Shown: positions 19,137 to 31,600 of the stretch, piece after piece
Layout of the letters: each line of letters starts with the position of its first letter
Numbering within the stretch: position 1 is the stretch's first letter
Origin: Calcarisporiella thermophila CBS 279.70
Lineage: Eukaryota; Calcarisporiellomycota
Assembly (NCBI RefSeq): GCF_041956535.1
Contig: NW_027192197.1
Coordinates: 8,193 to 62,999 of the forward strand
Direction of reading: 5' to 3'
Length of the DNA stretch: 54,807 bases
The notes under the pieces: model-generated
What the model was told of the DNA's origin: nothing
Database searches by the model: none
The model's input: only the letters and a program-made list of their open reading frames with translations
Made by a program: the position numbers and the translations under genes

Positions 19137-20217
19137 CTAGGCCGTCTGCCGTACCCGCTTCACGGGCCGTACCACCTCGTCGCCTTCCTCGTGGTTCTCG
19201 GCATCCGTGTCTACCTCCGAGTCCACCAGCTCTGGCATCAAAAGGGTCCCACTCACAGATCGAAAATGCGCGGCATAGGGCGTGAGCGCGACGGAAAGCG
19301 GATGGTCCTTGTCGTCGTGCTGCTTCAAGACCGGCCGCTCTAGAGCCGAAATCACCCGTGAGATGTATCCGCGCAGCAAGGCTCGGAGGTGATCGTAGGG
19401 ATGTTTCTCACGGAGCTCACTCTTCCTCTCCTCCGGCGTAAGGTCAGGGTGGGGTGCCATGAACTCGGTCTTGTATTCGTGGAGTTGGCCGAGAAATTTG
19501 CGGCGAGCGTCGGTTTTAGCAAAGAGAAGATGGTGGTCTGCACGGCGAAGCGCAGCCCCCTCGGGGACGTGATCATGGTCATCCTCGTCTTCCTCCTCCT
19601 CCTCCTCCTCATCATCATCATGCTCTTCTTCTCCCTCCTCTTGCCCCTCCTCGTGCTCCAACTCCTCCTCCTCTTCTTCCTCCTCCTCCACCTCTCCATA
19701 GGCAAAAACATCTATCACGTCCTTGGGGTTGTCCAATTTTTCTATTGCGCCCTGAATGACTAATTCCAGCAGCACAGCATACCATTCCTCTAAGGTTCCG
19801 CCATCCTCTCCAAGATGGCGATCCTGCTCCAGCATTTCCCGTGCCTTAAGGGCAGACAGCCTTAAAAACGAAGGGATAGCTTCGGCGGCCGTTTGCCCAT
19901 CGAGGTGCCCGAGAAGATGATAGCAGAAGAGACGCTGCGCGGTGCTGGGGGGAAGGTGGATTGTGGAGCTGGAGTTGGAGAGAATGCCTATGATCCCAAA
20001 AAAGCTCGAATGTCAGTAGGGCGTATGAAGAGACATGTCGACACCAGGCATACATACCGTCGATTATGAGCTCAACCTCCTTCCGCTTTATATCTTCACC
20101 TTTAGAGCCGCGGTTGAGTCGCAAATGCACTCCCACATCGAGCAGATAATCAAGAATCTGCTTTGTAGAGGAGGAATTGTGCGGATGGGATCGTTTGTTT
20201 GAATTCATGGAGAGCAT
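19137..20217 (-). CDS. Acidic protein of unknown function, 333 aa
   Basis: Two exons (20217-20067 and 19987-19137) join in phase to 334 codons. The N-terminal 45 residues are polar with a possible helix (KQILDYLLDVGVHLRLNRG). Residues about 50-160 look like a compact helical domain (STAQRLFCYHLLGHLDG, LRLSALKAREMLEQD, WYAVLLELVIQGAIEKLDN). A run of about 40 residues is nearly all Glu and Asp. A second helical part follows (ARRKFLGQLHEYKTEFM, LRALLRGYISRVISALERP), and the C-terminus is basic with RPVKRVRQTA, which could serve nuclear import. There is no signal or membrane segment. An acidic run between helical domains is common in histone-binding and nucleolar proteins, but I recognise no family. 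A second Met lies three codons after the chosen start. Confidence 0.75.
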
Positions 20218-20665
20218 GTGTTCTAAGATCTGAATTTTGGGTGAGAAAAAAAATAATTAAATCAAAAAACTGAGAGCAATAATAACAACAATAGGTTTGG
20301 GGTTAGACACAACATTTTTCCCTTTGATTTTGCAAGAGATAAAAGCATCTCTGTTCCGACTCAAACCGAAGATTTTCACTATTGTGCTGCGGCAATCTCT
20401 GATATCATCTGAACCGAGGAGGGATTGGGCCGGGCAGAACCTTATTTCCCTGTTCCTGGGCGGCATCCAAATTGGATAAAACTTCAAAGAAAAGTCTTGG
20501 AAATGGTGTTTTCTACAGATTCTTTCTATTTTTTTCTCTCGCATTTCCTCATTCCTCTCCCCTTTATAAACCCTTAGCCTGCGCTCCTGCCTCACTACTT
20601 CTACTGTTTCATTTCAGCACCCTTCTCTCTTCTCTAGTTCATTTGCCTTCTGCCGTACAATCACC

Positions 20666-21314
20666 ATGGGCTTCCTTGAAGAGCTCAAGTCACTTAACTT
20701 TTCCATTTACGCGCAATGGTGAGTGCCAATGTCTAATGGAGCCAAGCTGGAGCTGTCTATGCTAACCCTTCCCTGCTTTGCTGCGATTACGCTAGGGTCG
20801 GTATCCTCTCCGCGATTTGTAAGTCCTGGAATGCGGTGGTGTCTGCTTTCATAACTCCCCTTTCTAAATTCCGATTCTGTGTCTAGTGCTAGTTATTTTC
20901 GGTATTCTTGCGGTGGTGACCGGGGCCAACATCGTCTTTGGCATCATTGGACTGGTGTTAGCAGCCATCCTCTGCTTTATTGAGATTCCATTCTGTCTAC
21001 GGGTAATAATCTGATGCCCCCTTGGCTGAACCTCTTGCGACTCATGGAGCGCTAATCCTATTCACTCCATTTTGTAGTGGTGTCCCGTCAGCGAGCGCTT
21101 CCAGGCCGGCATCAAATTCTTCGAAAACCACTTCTTCCGCGCCGCACTCTACCTTGTGTTCGCGGTGGTGATCTTTCTGTCCCGGTTCCTCGGTAGTACG
21201 GGCCTCATTGCCGGGGGAGTCACCCTGCTCCTGGCCGCGGTCTTCTATGCCGCCGCCGGATTCATGAAGCAAGAGCATGCGGCCTCGAGCTTCACGGGTG
21301 GGCAAAGCGTTTAA
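20666..21314 (+). CDS. TVP18: Golgi membrane protein Tvp18
   Basis: Four exons (20666-20718, 20796-20818, 20887-21002, 21078-21314) give 143 codons, 142 aa. The start MGFLEELKSLNFSIYAQW is the family hallmark. Four membrane segments follow, including LLVIFGILAVVTGANIVFGI and IGLVLAAILCFIEIPFCLRW, then ALYLVFAVVIFL and a final Ala/Leu-rich helix. The cytosolic tail is short. Tvp18 is a Tlg2-vesicle (late Golgi) protein related to the animal calcium-channel Flower family; its molecular role is poorly defined. Exon 2 has only 23 nt, but its phase and the resulting WVGILSAI continuity support it. An ATG in CACCATGGG context favours this start. Confidence 0.88.
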
Positions 21315-22144
21315 CTGTGTATATTCTAGCTAACCTTGGAGTGACTGTTTCGAGTTGTATAGTTAGCCTCCCCATATTTATCCCTCTGTGTAATTATTTC
21401 ATATCCTCTGCCTGTGTCTATATCTTTATTGCGTTCAGTTCAATCATCAATGAAAGCACTTTTCCCCTTTTCTGTTCGAATCCGGCCATCCCCATATGAA
21501 CCAATCCATCCCAGTGATAAGCCAAATCGGGCTTGAAATTTTGACTTGTACCCCCCAAGGCGGGTACAAGATGGTACTCGATAGCTTGTCTTTCCCCAGC
21601 CTATCGTGGCCTGATTCGAACCACCGTGGTTTTCACAAAAGGCAATCTCCAGACCCCCATTGTTCTGATGACACTAAGCAAAGTAAAAATCGGTCGGAGA
21701 TGAAGTAGACATCTTTCAGATCTATCACTAACGCCGGCCGAGAAGCCCCCTTTTACTGGAAAATTCCCCCCTTCAAAACAAAGCTTGTACTTCATCCAGG
21801 GAAGAAGAAGGGCGGTGGCTGAATATCCCACTGCAAGTGGAAGCAAAAAATGACTTCGTGGAGAATTTCTATTGCCAAGGGGCTCACTTGAAGAGGAAAC
21901 CACAGAGTCTCTGAAGACTGGCCCGATTGGGGACTAAATTTTCATCTCTTCATAACACTATGGTATTGTCCTAAAATTTCGGTGGCCACAAATCCCTTTC
22001 TACCCAGGAAGGGATGCTGCAGGTGGGGAGAGGATGAAAGGTAATGTAGTTTTACTGACTGACGCATATTTAACATGGGGGAGAAGGGGGGGGGGGGAAG
22101 AAGACAGACGCATTATTATTAAATAAAGCCAAGAACTCATAAGA
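21315..22144. other. Intergenic, no gene recognised
   Basis: Separates converging TVP18 and the receptor gene. Frames here are short and without features. An imperfect hairpin can form around 21548-21575 (GTACCCCCCAAGGCGGGTAC), and a G-run lies at 22087-22098. Confidence 0.5.
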
Positions 22145-24212
22145 TTATAGTTTTCCGATGTATTCTCTCGCCTCGGCAGTAAGACGGTACATTTCCTCGT
22201 TGTTGTGGTCGGTCGGGGTCCGATACAAGAGATCGTGGATGCTCTGGCGTCGTGGTCGACGCCGCCTCCGCCTCCTGGATGGCCGAACAGTTTGGGGGGT
22301 CTGCTCCGTCTCGGCTTGGTTGCTCGTGGTCACGGTCGTTGAAATGTCATCCTCTCCCTCTTCCGGCATAACCACGACCACACTCTCCTTCCTCCGCACC
22401 CCCTCCAACCTCTCACCTCTTGCCTCCGCCATCGACGTCTGCTCCGCCGGTTCAACCGCTTCGCTTGGCTCGTCCACCTTCTCCTTGCGACCGCCTTGTT
22501 TGCTCACTGCGCCCTCTTCTTCCATGGGCCCCGCTTCTAGTCCCTCCATTCCTAGCTCGTCGTCCAACTGGGGCCATGTCTCTTTAGTGCGATGATTAAT
22601 CACCCCGGGCACGGGTGGAATTCCCTCTCTCATTTCTCTCTCCGATTCCTTCTCCCTCTCCTCCTCCACTACCCCCTCGTCTTTAGCGAAGCCGGTTCGG
22701 TTGGGAGAGAAAGCCCCCGACTTGGTCGTGGTCATACTGAAAGACCCGAATTCCATGTAGTCCATTCGGCCCATCAGGACTTTGCGCACAAACCACGTCC
22801 TGAATCCTCCCCGCGGGTCATCCGCGTAGCGCTCGATAAAGTCCCAGCGGATTTTTCTTACGGAGTTGGATACGGCAGGATCAATGAGAAAGGCTAAGCA
22901 GTTGAAGACGCCTACATTGTGCCAAAGGGAGGGAGGGGGGGGGGTTCGTTTGAAGAGAAAAGCCGGTGAGCAAGAGAGTTGAAATAGAAGTCCTCTTTCT
23001 GTGAGCGTTTAGTTGTGCTTACCAGGGAGATCGGTAGACGCATTCCCCGCGATAGTGAGGATAAAGATAATGCGGTCGTTGACCTGCCAGTAGATTTCGC
23101 TGGCAATGAAAACCGACTGCGTTATAAACGGGATCAGCGGATACGCGAGGATACGCACGATGACCTGGTTGATGGCCAAACGTGTTCGCCGGTGCATGGC
23201 AGAGAAGTGCCCCGAGGTATCGCTCAGGCCCGAGGAGTCCAAGTGGCGCTTGAGACTCCGGTTCTCCCGGATGATTTTCGCCACGACCATCCCCACCACA
23301 ATGTTGCAGTATATAATACAGATGACCACGGGCACGATGAAGGTAAACTAACGTCCAGAGAGGTAAGCAATACGGAATAGCCCAACGTTTTCCTCCTCAT
23401 CCACAAGCCTGCACCACTACTCACCACTTCCCAGAGTTTGCTGCTCAGCAGGTGGCTGTTCTGGTACCAGCAGAAGCCCTGTGCCCTGTCGAATCCGAAC
23501 CGACCCGCGGCGAATGGAATCACGGCGAACAACAAAGAAAATAGAAGCGACCCGAAATAGTAGATCCAGCCCTCCATCCACGGCTTAAACTGTCGCTCCA
23601 TCAGCACAATCCACTGAAGATTCACGGCAATAGCTACGCTGAGAAAGAGATACATATGCGTGGTAAACACAATAAACATCACAATGAAGCTACACCCAAA
23701 GCTGTCTGAATTTCCCCCCGCACCATCACCCGAAATAAAAAAGAAGAAACATGCAAGAAGTCAGCATTTTCGGCTCTCCATTCATAGAATCCGAGGAGCA
23801 GAGCACAGTTACCGGAGGCATTCTTAAATGTGTAAACGTAGATGCCGGCCGATTTCGCAATGTCGCAGATGGATATGGCAAGATTAAGGCGTAGACTCAC
23901 ACGGTCGACGAATTTGCGGTCATAGAGCCAGAGCAAGAAGGTGAAGAAAATGACCACGCATCCTCCAATGATGCTCAGGATATTACAATAGACTATTTCA
24001 GCAAGGTAAAAATAAAGTATTGGAATCAGCAAGCAGGATACTCCACACAAGCTAGGGGGTTAATGGCGCGGAAAAAAAAAAGATTCACCATTGACTTGCA
24101 CCGCAATATGGTTGTAGTATGGATCCGAAATGGAGAGATCAGGAATGGAGTCATCCTGTGACTTCTCAGCAAATCTTCTAATGATATGGGCTAATGCCCC
24201 CGTAGTCAGCAT
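22145..24212 (-). CDS. Seven-transmembrane receptor, cAMP-receptor/Git3-like orphan GPCR
   Basis: Five exons (24212-24089, 23992-23813, 23705-23425, 23347-23023, 22911-22145) give 559 codons, 558 aa. The extracellular N-terminus has about 40 residues. Seven hydrophobic segments follow: NILSIIGGCVVIFFTFLLWL; LNLAISICDIAKSAGIYVY; FGCSFIVMFIVFTTHMYLFL; then a fourth near WIYYFGSLLFSLLFAVIPFA; FTFIVPVVICIIYCNIVVGM; AYPLIPFITQSVFIASEIYW; and IIFILTIAGNASTDLPGVFN. A Cys at the top of helix 3 and CWYQ in the second loop could form the usual disulfide. The roughly 250-residue tail is Ser/Thr/Glu-rich and carries a strong Arg cluster (SRRRRRRRPRRQS). Slime-mould cAMP-receptor-like and fungal Git3 receptors share this plan and couple to G proteins; the ligand is unknown. 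Confidence 0.82.
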
Positions 24213-24829
24213 TTTATGGAATATTCATAAAGCAATAATGGGGGCGAAGCATGCAAGTAGCAAAAGAGTCTAGAGACGTGAATGTGGGATAGTGAAAAAA
24301 AAAAGGAAGAGCACAGCCAAACTGGGTCTCGTTCGCCAACATTTTATTCGGAATCAAGGGAAAACGGCCAAAAACAACGGTCGAAAGGAATTGCCATTGG
24401 CTGATCACGATCACTGAGTGGCTAGAGCGTTTCATTATCACACATATATAACCTATGCAATCCATAATTTTCCTGCACCGCCGGGCTATTGGGGGATTTG
24501 CGCGGCAGGAGAAACCTAACCTAGCCAAGCCATATTAAATTCTTGAGTTGAAATAAAGCTTCAGAACCCATTTCGAATGCCCATTTTTGGCACTGCGCGT
24601 GGAAATAAACATTCTCGATGCAAAAGAAGGCGGGAATAAAATTGGGCGTTTGCGATTTCATCATCTGATCTCGGAGTATAATTTTTGTTGAGTGGGCCCT
24701 AAGCCTAGTGTGAGGGTAGAGACTATATAAAGCACGGGTCAATTCTTCTGTTTTTCCCCTACACAAAAGAAACCCGGTTTTTCCACCTTCTCTTCTTATT
24801 ACCAACACCGCAAAAGCCCTCCCATCAGC

Positions 24830-25507
24830 ATGGAACTCCACAACCGCCGCAAGGTCATGCTCTGCTATGACAACTCTCCCCAAGCCAAGAAACTTGTTCC
24901 TTGGGCCATCGAGAACGTCCTCATGAGCGGCAAGGACCACTGTGTGATTGTCAGTGTCATCACCGATGACTACAGCGGTAAACCATGCTCCCATTCTGCC
25001 TAGAGCGTCTTAGTCCCTTACCCTTCTGCTTGCGTATATGTTATAGCCTGGCTCTCCGAAGGCAATATTGAAAATGCTAATGACGCCGACTACCTGCGTA
25101 CTTGCGTCAGCGAAATCCGGAACCGCGGCGAAGAGGTTTTAAACCGCATTGCAAAGGAAATTCGCGACAAGAAAGATGTATGTAGTTCTACTCTGGTAGT
25201 CCTTCTGTCCAACTCTCTGGTGGACTTATTTCGCTTTATTTGCTAGGTAACAACCCAGGTTGTCATCCTCCATGGCGACCCCCGCGAGGAAATAATGAAC
25301 TACGCCAAGGACGCGCATGTTAACCTGATGGTAGTGAGCTCTCGCGGTCTCGGCTACTTCGAGAGGTAAGTTTGCCTTTTCACTCTCTGTCAAGCTCGGT
25401 TCACCCAACTAATAGGATGGCATGGATTTAGGAAACTTTTGGGCAGCGTCTCGGAGTATGCTATTCGCCATGCCTCTTGCTCTGTTGTGGTGGCAAAACT
25501 GCACTAA
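24830..25507 (+). CDS. Universal stress protein (UspA domain)
   Basis: Four exons (24830-24977, 25047-25177, 25247-25365, 25432-25507) give 158 codons, 157 aa, the length of a single Usp domain. The first strand RRKVMLCYDNSPQAKK starts the Rossmann-like fold. The third quarter has TTQVVILHGDPREEIMNYAK, then VNLMVVSSRGLGYFERKLLG, SVSEYAIRHASCSVVVAK at the end. The Gly-x-Gly and LLGSVS elements match the ATP-binding loop of ATP-type Usp proteins, although the spacing is not the strict consensus. The role is stress resistance or regulation in the cytosol; the client is unknown. It is divergent from the receptor gene, with a 617-bp shared upstream region. Confidence 0.88.
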
Positions 25508-25761
25508 AAGAAAAATACATTGAATTATAAAAGTTTAAACAACTCCACCGGATCATTTGTATATATGCCCTTTCTACGAGGAAGCTTTTTTTGTAATAAA
25601 ACTCCTTTGGCTTGATTCAACTTCCGAGCCCTTTGAAGATACTACTGGGCAAAATTTTACGTATTTACTTTGGGTCTGAAATCACAGCAGTCACGCACTT
25701 GGCTATTATTTTCCTTGGTCCTTCCTTTTGCTATCCACCATTCTAGATCAAGGTCTCCCTG

Positions 25762-27090
25762 ATGTCAACTCCCAATGGTACAAACGGGGCGCTGACGGTC
25801 CGTCGCGACGCTCCAACCACCGTACGCCCGCAGTGGCATGCTCCTTGGAAGTTGTTGCGCGTCATTAGTGGGCATCTAGGATGGGTGCGCTCCATTGCCG
25901 TTGAGCCTGGTAACGAATGGTTTGCGACGGGTGCAGGAGATCGTATTATCAAGGTGATATTTTGCCTCCTGCGCGATGCAGAGGAAAAAAAAATAGAAAT
26001 AGTCGACAAGATCCGGTCATTTCATTTTTGAAATTAATCTCCATTTCCTTGGATTATATTTTTTGGACTTTAGATTTGGGATCTTGCCTCCGGAACCCTG
26101 AAGCTTTCTCTCACAGGCCACATCTCAGCGGTACGAGGCCTTGCAGTTTCGGATAGACATCCTTATCTCTTCTCGTGCGGCGAGGACAAGCAGGTTAAAT
26201 GCTGGGATTTGGAGCAGAATAAGGTCATCCGCCATTATCATGGACATTTGTCGGGCGTGTATTCATTGTCACTGCATCCAACCCTGGATGTTTTAGTTAG
26301 TGCGGGGCGTGACGCGGTTGCTAGGGTGAGAATGCTATCCTGTTTTGATTTAGTTTACAGCGAATGGTATGTTCATCGTTGCTTTTATTTGGCGTGCTAC
26401 AGGTTTGGGACATGCGTACCAAACAGTGTATTCACGTCCTTGAGGGGCACTCCACTACAGTTGCCGACGTCAAATGTCAGGAAGTGGATCCGCAGGTCAT
26501 CACTGCCTCGATGGATTCAACAGTGCGACTTTGGGATCTTGCTGCGGGCAAAACCATGACCACCCTAACCCACCACAAGAAGTCGGTGCGTGCCCTTGCG
26601 CTCCATCCGACCAAATTCGCGTTTGCAAGTGGCTCTGCGGACAACATCAAGACTTTCCGGTGTCCTGAGGGGACTTTTATCCAAAATCTGGAAGGGCACA
26701 ATGCCATCGTGAATACTTTGAGCATCAATGACGATGGCGTCGTGTTTTCTGGCGGTAACTATGACGACCTCCTTTTGATAGTATTATTTTTTCTTTTCTA
26801 TCCGGAGGCTAATGTCTATTTGGGATGGCTGATATTTAGGCGACAACGGATCCATGTGTTTCTACGACTGGAAATCCGGATACAAATTCCAGACGATGCA
26901 GACAACGGTGCAGCCAGGCTCTCTCGATTCCGAAGCAGGCATCTTCTGCTCCACATTCGATAGGACAGGGCTGCGCCTGATTACGGGCGAGGCGGACAAG
27001 ACCATCAAGATTTACAAAGAGGATGAAGATGCCACGCCAGAGACTCATCCTATTGATTTCCAACCTTCATTGCTGCGAAGGAGATACTAG
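25762..27090 (+). CDS. PRP46: Spliceosomal WD40 protein Prp46/PLRG1
   Basis: Four exons (25762-25953, 26074-26325, 26403-26754, 26840-27090) give 349 codons, 348 aa. The WD40 propeller starts at [20 protein letters not shown] and shows seven repeats, including [53 protein letters not shown] and [20 protein letters not shown]. It closes with [20 protein letters not shown] and a basic C-terminus, the pattern of PLRG1/PRL1. The protein belongs to the Prp19-associated (NTC) complex that activates the spliceosome. The N-terminus before the propeller is only about 30 residues, whereas animal and plant orthologues have 150-200; an unseen upstream exon is possible. Confidence 0.9.
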
Positions 27091-28604
27091 TCACCCATTC
27101 TTTCTGTTACATTTACGTTTTTTCTTTTCCCTTTGCTCGAGCTTTTCTCTATTGTGTATTTTCGTTTGTCAACTTTTTTTTTCAATACATTTCCCTACTT
27201 ATTATACAATCGTTCAGCAAAATCCAACGGCCAAACACCCCAACTCTCCCCTTCACCAAATTTTAAGGTGAAACGAAGAGAATAGAGCAATTGTTCTTGG
27301 CAGAAAGAGTACTGCAAAATTTGGTGGGTATAGGGAGAGAAGGCGTCAGAGCAAGAAGGCTAGGAATAGTGGTCTAGTCCAACCTCCATAGCGTATCGGT
27401 CTTTCGTCTATTCGTGATCCTCAGTGTTTACGCGAGGATCAGCAGAAAAACTCCGAATAAAGTGATTACGATCCGCGCTAAACTCTCAAATCCAACCTCT
27501 TCTATGTCTTCATAGCTCACCTTAGAAACGCTCCAAAATATAACGTTATCTTCTTGTTTGCGCACGATTGTCGATAAGCGCCTGGAATTTATTTACTCTT
27601 CCGCAAGCCAATGTGTCGGCGCAAAACTGAGACTGAGTTCTTCTATTATAGTCTCTACCCCTCTGTCATTTGTATTTAGGTACCTGATTTTGGTTTTCAG
27701 TATATTGCTGGTACTTCCCTTGGTTGAATCCTGCATAACTCCTAATTGGGATTCTGTTTTTTATTTTTAGTGTACTTCCACTTAGTTATAGATAGTAGCA
27801 TATACTCTTATCAATATATATGCTCGATGAAGAGGGGTATACTTTCTCCTGTGAGGTAGCAAATACACTCCATTCTCTTATGGCTATCCAATGATCACAA
27901 GCTCCGCTCGTCTTAAGAGAGGCACATAACAAATACTTGACAAAGCAATCGACTCTGTCTTGCGGGTGTAGCTGAAAGGCTTCCACTTGATTTCACATCG
28001 ATCCGGATCTAATGCCAGCCAAGAAACGCTCACTGGGGAAGGACTACTGCCATTGGCCTGGTAAAGACTATGAATTCTCGGAGGCACCCAAACTAAGCGT
28101 CCGGAAACGACGCGACAGATTGGCCAATCTTTCCACGTCAACCTTAGTCTAACACAAGCCGTAGCTTGAGCAGTGCAAATCTTTCAGAAATACGCCGAGA
28201 TTGAATATGGTCACCAGCCAATCAAATGCCTCGCGAGGTACCTTGCTATTCAGACGATGCTCGATATCGATAGCATTGCCTAGTGTTAAAAGCAGAAATG
28301 GTCAAGTTATATAGAACAGATTACCAGAGGAAGCGCTTCCCTGCGGTGATCAAAGCTGGAGGAAGGAGAAGCGGGGGCGAAGGGAATTGCGTGTGCGTAT
28401 ACACGCCGTGCGGTTAGCTTACGCGTGTATTAGGTTACCATTCGGGCATAGCTGATACAGGTGATACAAAACTCTGTTTCTTACTCTTTTCAAAGTTATA
28501 TCTTGTCCCCCGCGAAATATATAAGGCGAAGAGCCATACCTAAGAAAATCGTAGCATTTAATATTTCTCGCGCATTATTCTATATTCATTAATCCATTAA
28601 CCTA
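27091..28604. other. Intergenic, 1.5 kb, no gene recognised
   Basis: The sequence is AT-rich. A minus-strand frame at about 27884-28141 (WKDWPICRVVSGRLVWVPP region) is open for 85 codons but has no recognisable domain and no convincing start; it might be a remnant. Just upstream of the ABC gene, ATATATAAGGC at 28516-28526 is a TATA-like element. Confidence 0.45.
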
Positions 28605-31600
28605 ATGCCGGAGGATAAGAAGGTCACCCTGACAATTGAAAAGGAGCAATCGAAAGACTTTGAGTCACTAAAACAGGCAGAAAGAGGGAAATTAACGAGC
28701 AAGCTTCTTGGCATTTGGTGGAGAAGAAAAAATACCCAGGAGGTAAAGGCCAGAGTGCCCTATATTCAGCTTTACCGGTATGCGTCGAAATTGGACAGAT
28801 TCTTGATAGTGTAAGTGGAAAATCTTCCACCCTTCTTTCCATTCTATGCTTATCTCAAGTGGTGGGGGGGGGGGGGGAGTGCTCTGTTACAGGCTCGGTA
28901 TCATTAGCAGCATTCTGGCTGGTATCACGCAGCCATTGGTAGCCGTCTCGTTCGGTAAACTCGTCCAGAACTTCACCTCGAATTCAAATCCCCAGACCAA
29001 CTCTCAAGGGATGACGGAGGCTATCCTGATCCTCCTTTGGTTCGGGATTGCTCTCGTCGTCACGTCGTATGCATCCATGTGCTTATGGACACTGGCAGGT
29101 GAGAACCAGGCCAAGGTGATTATCTAGCTTAGATACTCTCTCATTCGCAAAGCCGGGCCTAACCCTTTTGACATGCGGTAGCGTATCCGCGAGCTCTATT
29201 TCCACGCAATTCTCCGTCAGGATCAAGGCTGGTTTGATCAGGCTGAGTCCGAGTCGCTCAACTCCCGTCTCGCCTCGGACACCTTCCTGATCCAGGAGGG
29301 GCTTTCCGACAAGGTTGGTCTCGTCATCCAGAATACGACCGAATTTGTTACCGGCTTTGTTGCGGCATTTGTCTTCGGGTGGAAATTGTCAGTGGTGCTA
29401 CTAGTTGTGGTGCCGTTGCTTGGCATTTCGGTATACTCGATTACCAATGTGATCCAGTTTGAGTCTCAGAAGGCGCAGAATGCCTATTCGACCGCGGGCT
29501 CCATCGTTGAGCAAGCCGTGTCGGGTATCCGCACGGTGGCCGCCTTCTCGTTGCAGTCGCGGTTCATCAATTCGTACGAGGAAAAGATTGACTTTGCCTA
29601 CCGCGCCGGGGTGAGAAAAGCCCTGAAATCTGGTAAGATTGATCGAGGTTGCGAATAGGTTAACCCTGTTCCTAATCCTGCTGGTTTTCTTGTAGGGGCT
29701 TTCCTGGGATTGGTAATGTTCACCGTCTATGTCAGCTATGCCATAGGATTCCTTTACGGTGCTCACTTGATCTCTCAAGGGGCCATGGGTGCCCCTGAGG
29801 TCATGCAATCCTTCTTTGCCTTGCTCATTGGGGCCTTCTCTATTGGGTAAACGAAACTTTTTCATATTGTTAGACCTGAAATGAAGTATTAATGATATTT
29901 AATGGGACGATGATCAGTCAAATTGGGCCCAACTACAAAAGTCTTGTTGAGGCACAGGTAGCAGCTCATAAGATCTTCGCGACTATCGATCGAACGCCTC
30001 CGATAGATTCGCTTCCCCCAGCAGACGACAGCGGCCTTACACCTACCAGTTGCACAGGGACTATCACGCTCCAAAATGTCCACTTCAGCTATCCTACCCG
30101 CCCTGACGCTCAAGTTCTTCGTGGGATCGACCTCACCATTCCAAGTGGGAAAACGGTCGCTTTGGTAGGAGCCTCTGGAAGTGGAAAATCGACCATCATT
30201 CAGCTGGTGCAGCGCTTTTATGACCCCAATGCAGGAAGCATTCGCATTGACGGGATTGATCTGCGGGAGCTGAACGTGCGATGGTTGCGAAATCAGATTG
30301 GGATCGTGGGGCAAGAGCCTGTACTCTTTGACGATACGATTCGCAACAATATTGCCCTAGGCGCGCGCAACCGAAATCCGACCCAGGAGGAGCTGGAAGA
30401 GGTGTGCCGCAAGGCTAATTGCCATGAGATGATTTCCAAACTTCCTCAAGGCTATGACACTCTCGTTGGCGAGAAAGGATCCCAGCTCTCTGGCGGTCAA
30501 AAACAGCGCATTGCCATCGCAAGAGCCCTGATCCGCGATCCATCCATTTTGTTGCTTGATGAAGCGACCTCGGCGCTGGATACCAAGTCAGAAAAACTTG
30601 TCCAGGAGGCTCTGAAGGCGGCGGCTCTGGATCGCAGCACGATCATCATTGCCCACCGGCTCTCCACCATTCGTGAAGCAGATTTGATTGTCGTCATGGA
30701 GAAAGGCAAGATAGTCGAGCAAGGATCCCATGATGAACTCATGGCAAAGCAAGGTGCCTATATGTCTTACGTAAATAAGCAGCTGCTCAAGACACACGAA
30801 TACAGTGGCATAACGACTGAGGCCTCCCCTCCAGGCAGCGATGACAGTCGCAATGATGAATCCTCGGAGCCAGAGTCGGATTTGACAAAGCAACCAACTA
30901 TTGTCGTCAAAAGCAAACGTAGCCCGGTGTTTGAAAGTAAAGAGGAGAAGAGACCTCTTTTAAGGATTGTGAAAATGATGGCGTCAGACTGGAAATATAT
31001 GGCAGCCTCGGTATTAGGAAGCGCCGTTGTAGGAGCGGTAAGAAGAGCATATGAATGCTTGTGTTTGGGGTATAATCTTAATCTTTTTGCTGCTTATATA
31101 GATTCTTCCTGCACACAGTTTGCTACTTGGCCGATTGTTCGATGCCTTTGGCAAGCCGCCCGCACAAGTGGAGGGCGCCTCAAGGACTTGGGCGTTGATG
31201 TATTGTGAGTTTTGATTTTGCAAAACCGACGTTTTTTTTGGATGTTATGACAACCATTTTTTCTCTTTATTACATAACAATGACCAGTTGTGTTGGCCGT
31301 AGCATTTTTGATTGCTGGGTTTTTCAAAGATGGGGTTATGATGTTCTGTGGAGAGCGACTAGTGCGACGCTTGCGTTCTCGTATCTTTCGCAATCTTCTC
31401 CGCCAAGAAATCGCCTTCTTCGATGACCCGGCCCATTCCACCGGTGCGCTTACTGCGTCCTTAGCCAAAGATGTCACAGCCGTTCAAGAATTTCCCAACG
31501 CCTTTTTCGTTGACGGAGGGAGAACGGTGGCCACCTTAGTTTTTGGATTCGTTGTAATGTTCAGCAATGGATGGAAGCTGACGCTCTATCTTCTAGCTTC

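Noticed and set aside
27786-28141. Minus-strand frames between PRP46 and the ABC exporter
   Set aside because: No domain and no convincing start or splice pattern; left as a possible remnant.
28864-28880. G-run in ABC exporter intron 1, and similar G/C runs at 17318, 22087 and 52226
   Set aside because: Homopolymers in non-coding sequence; likely slippage or base-calling noise rather than signal.
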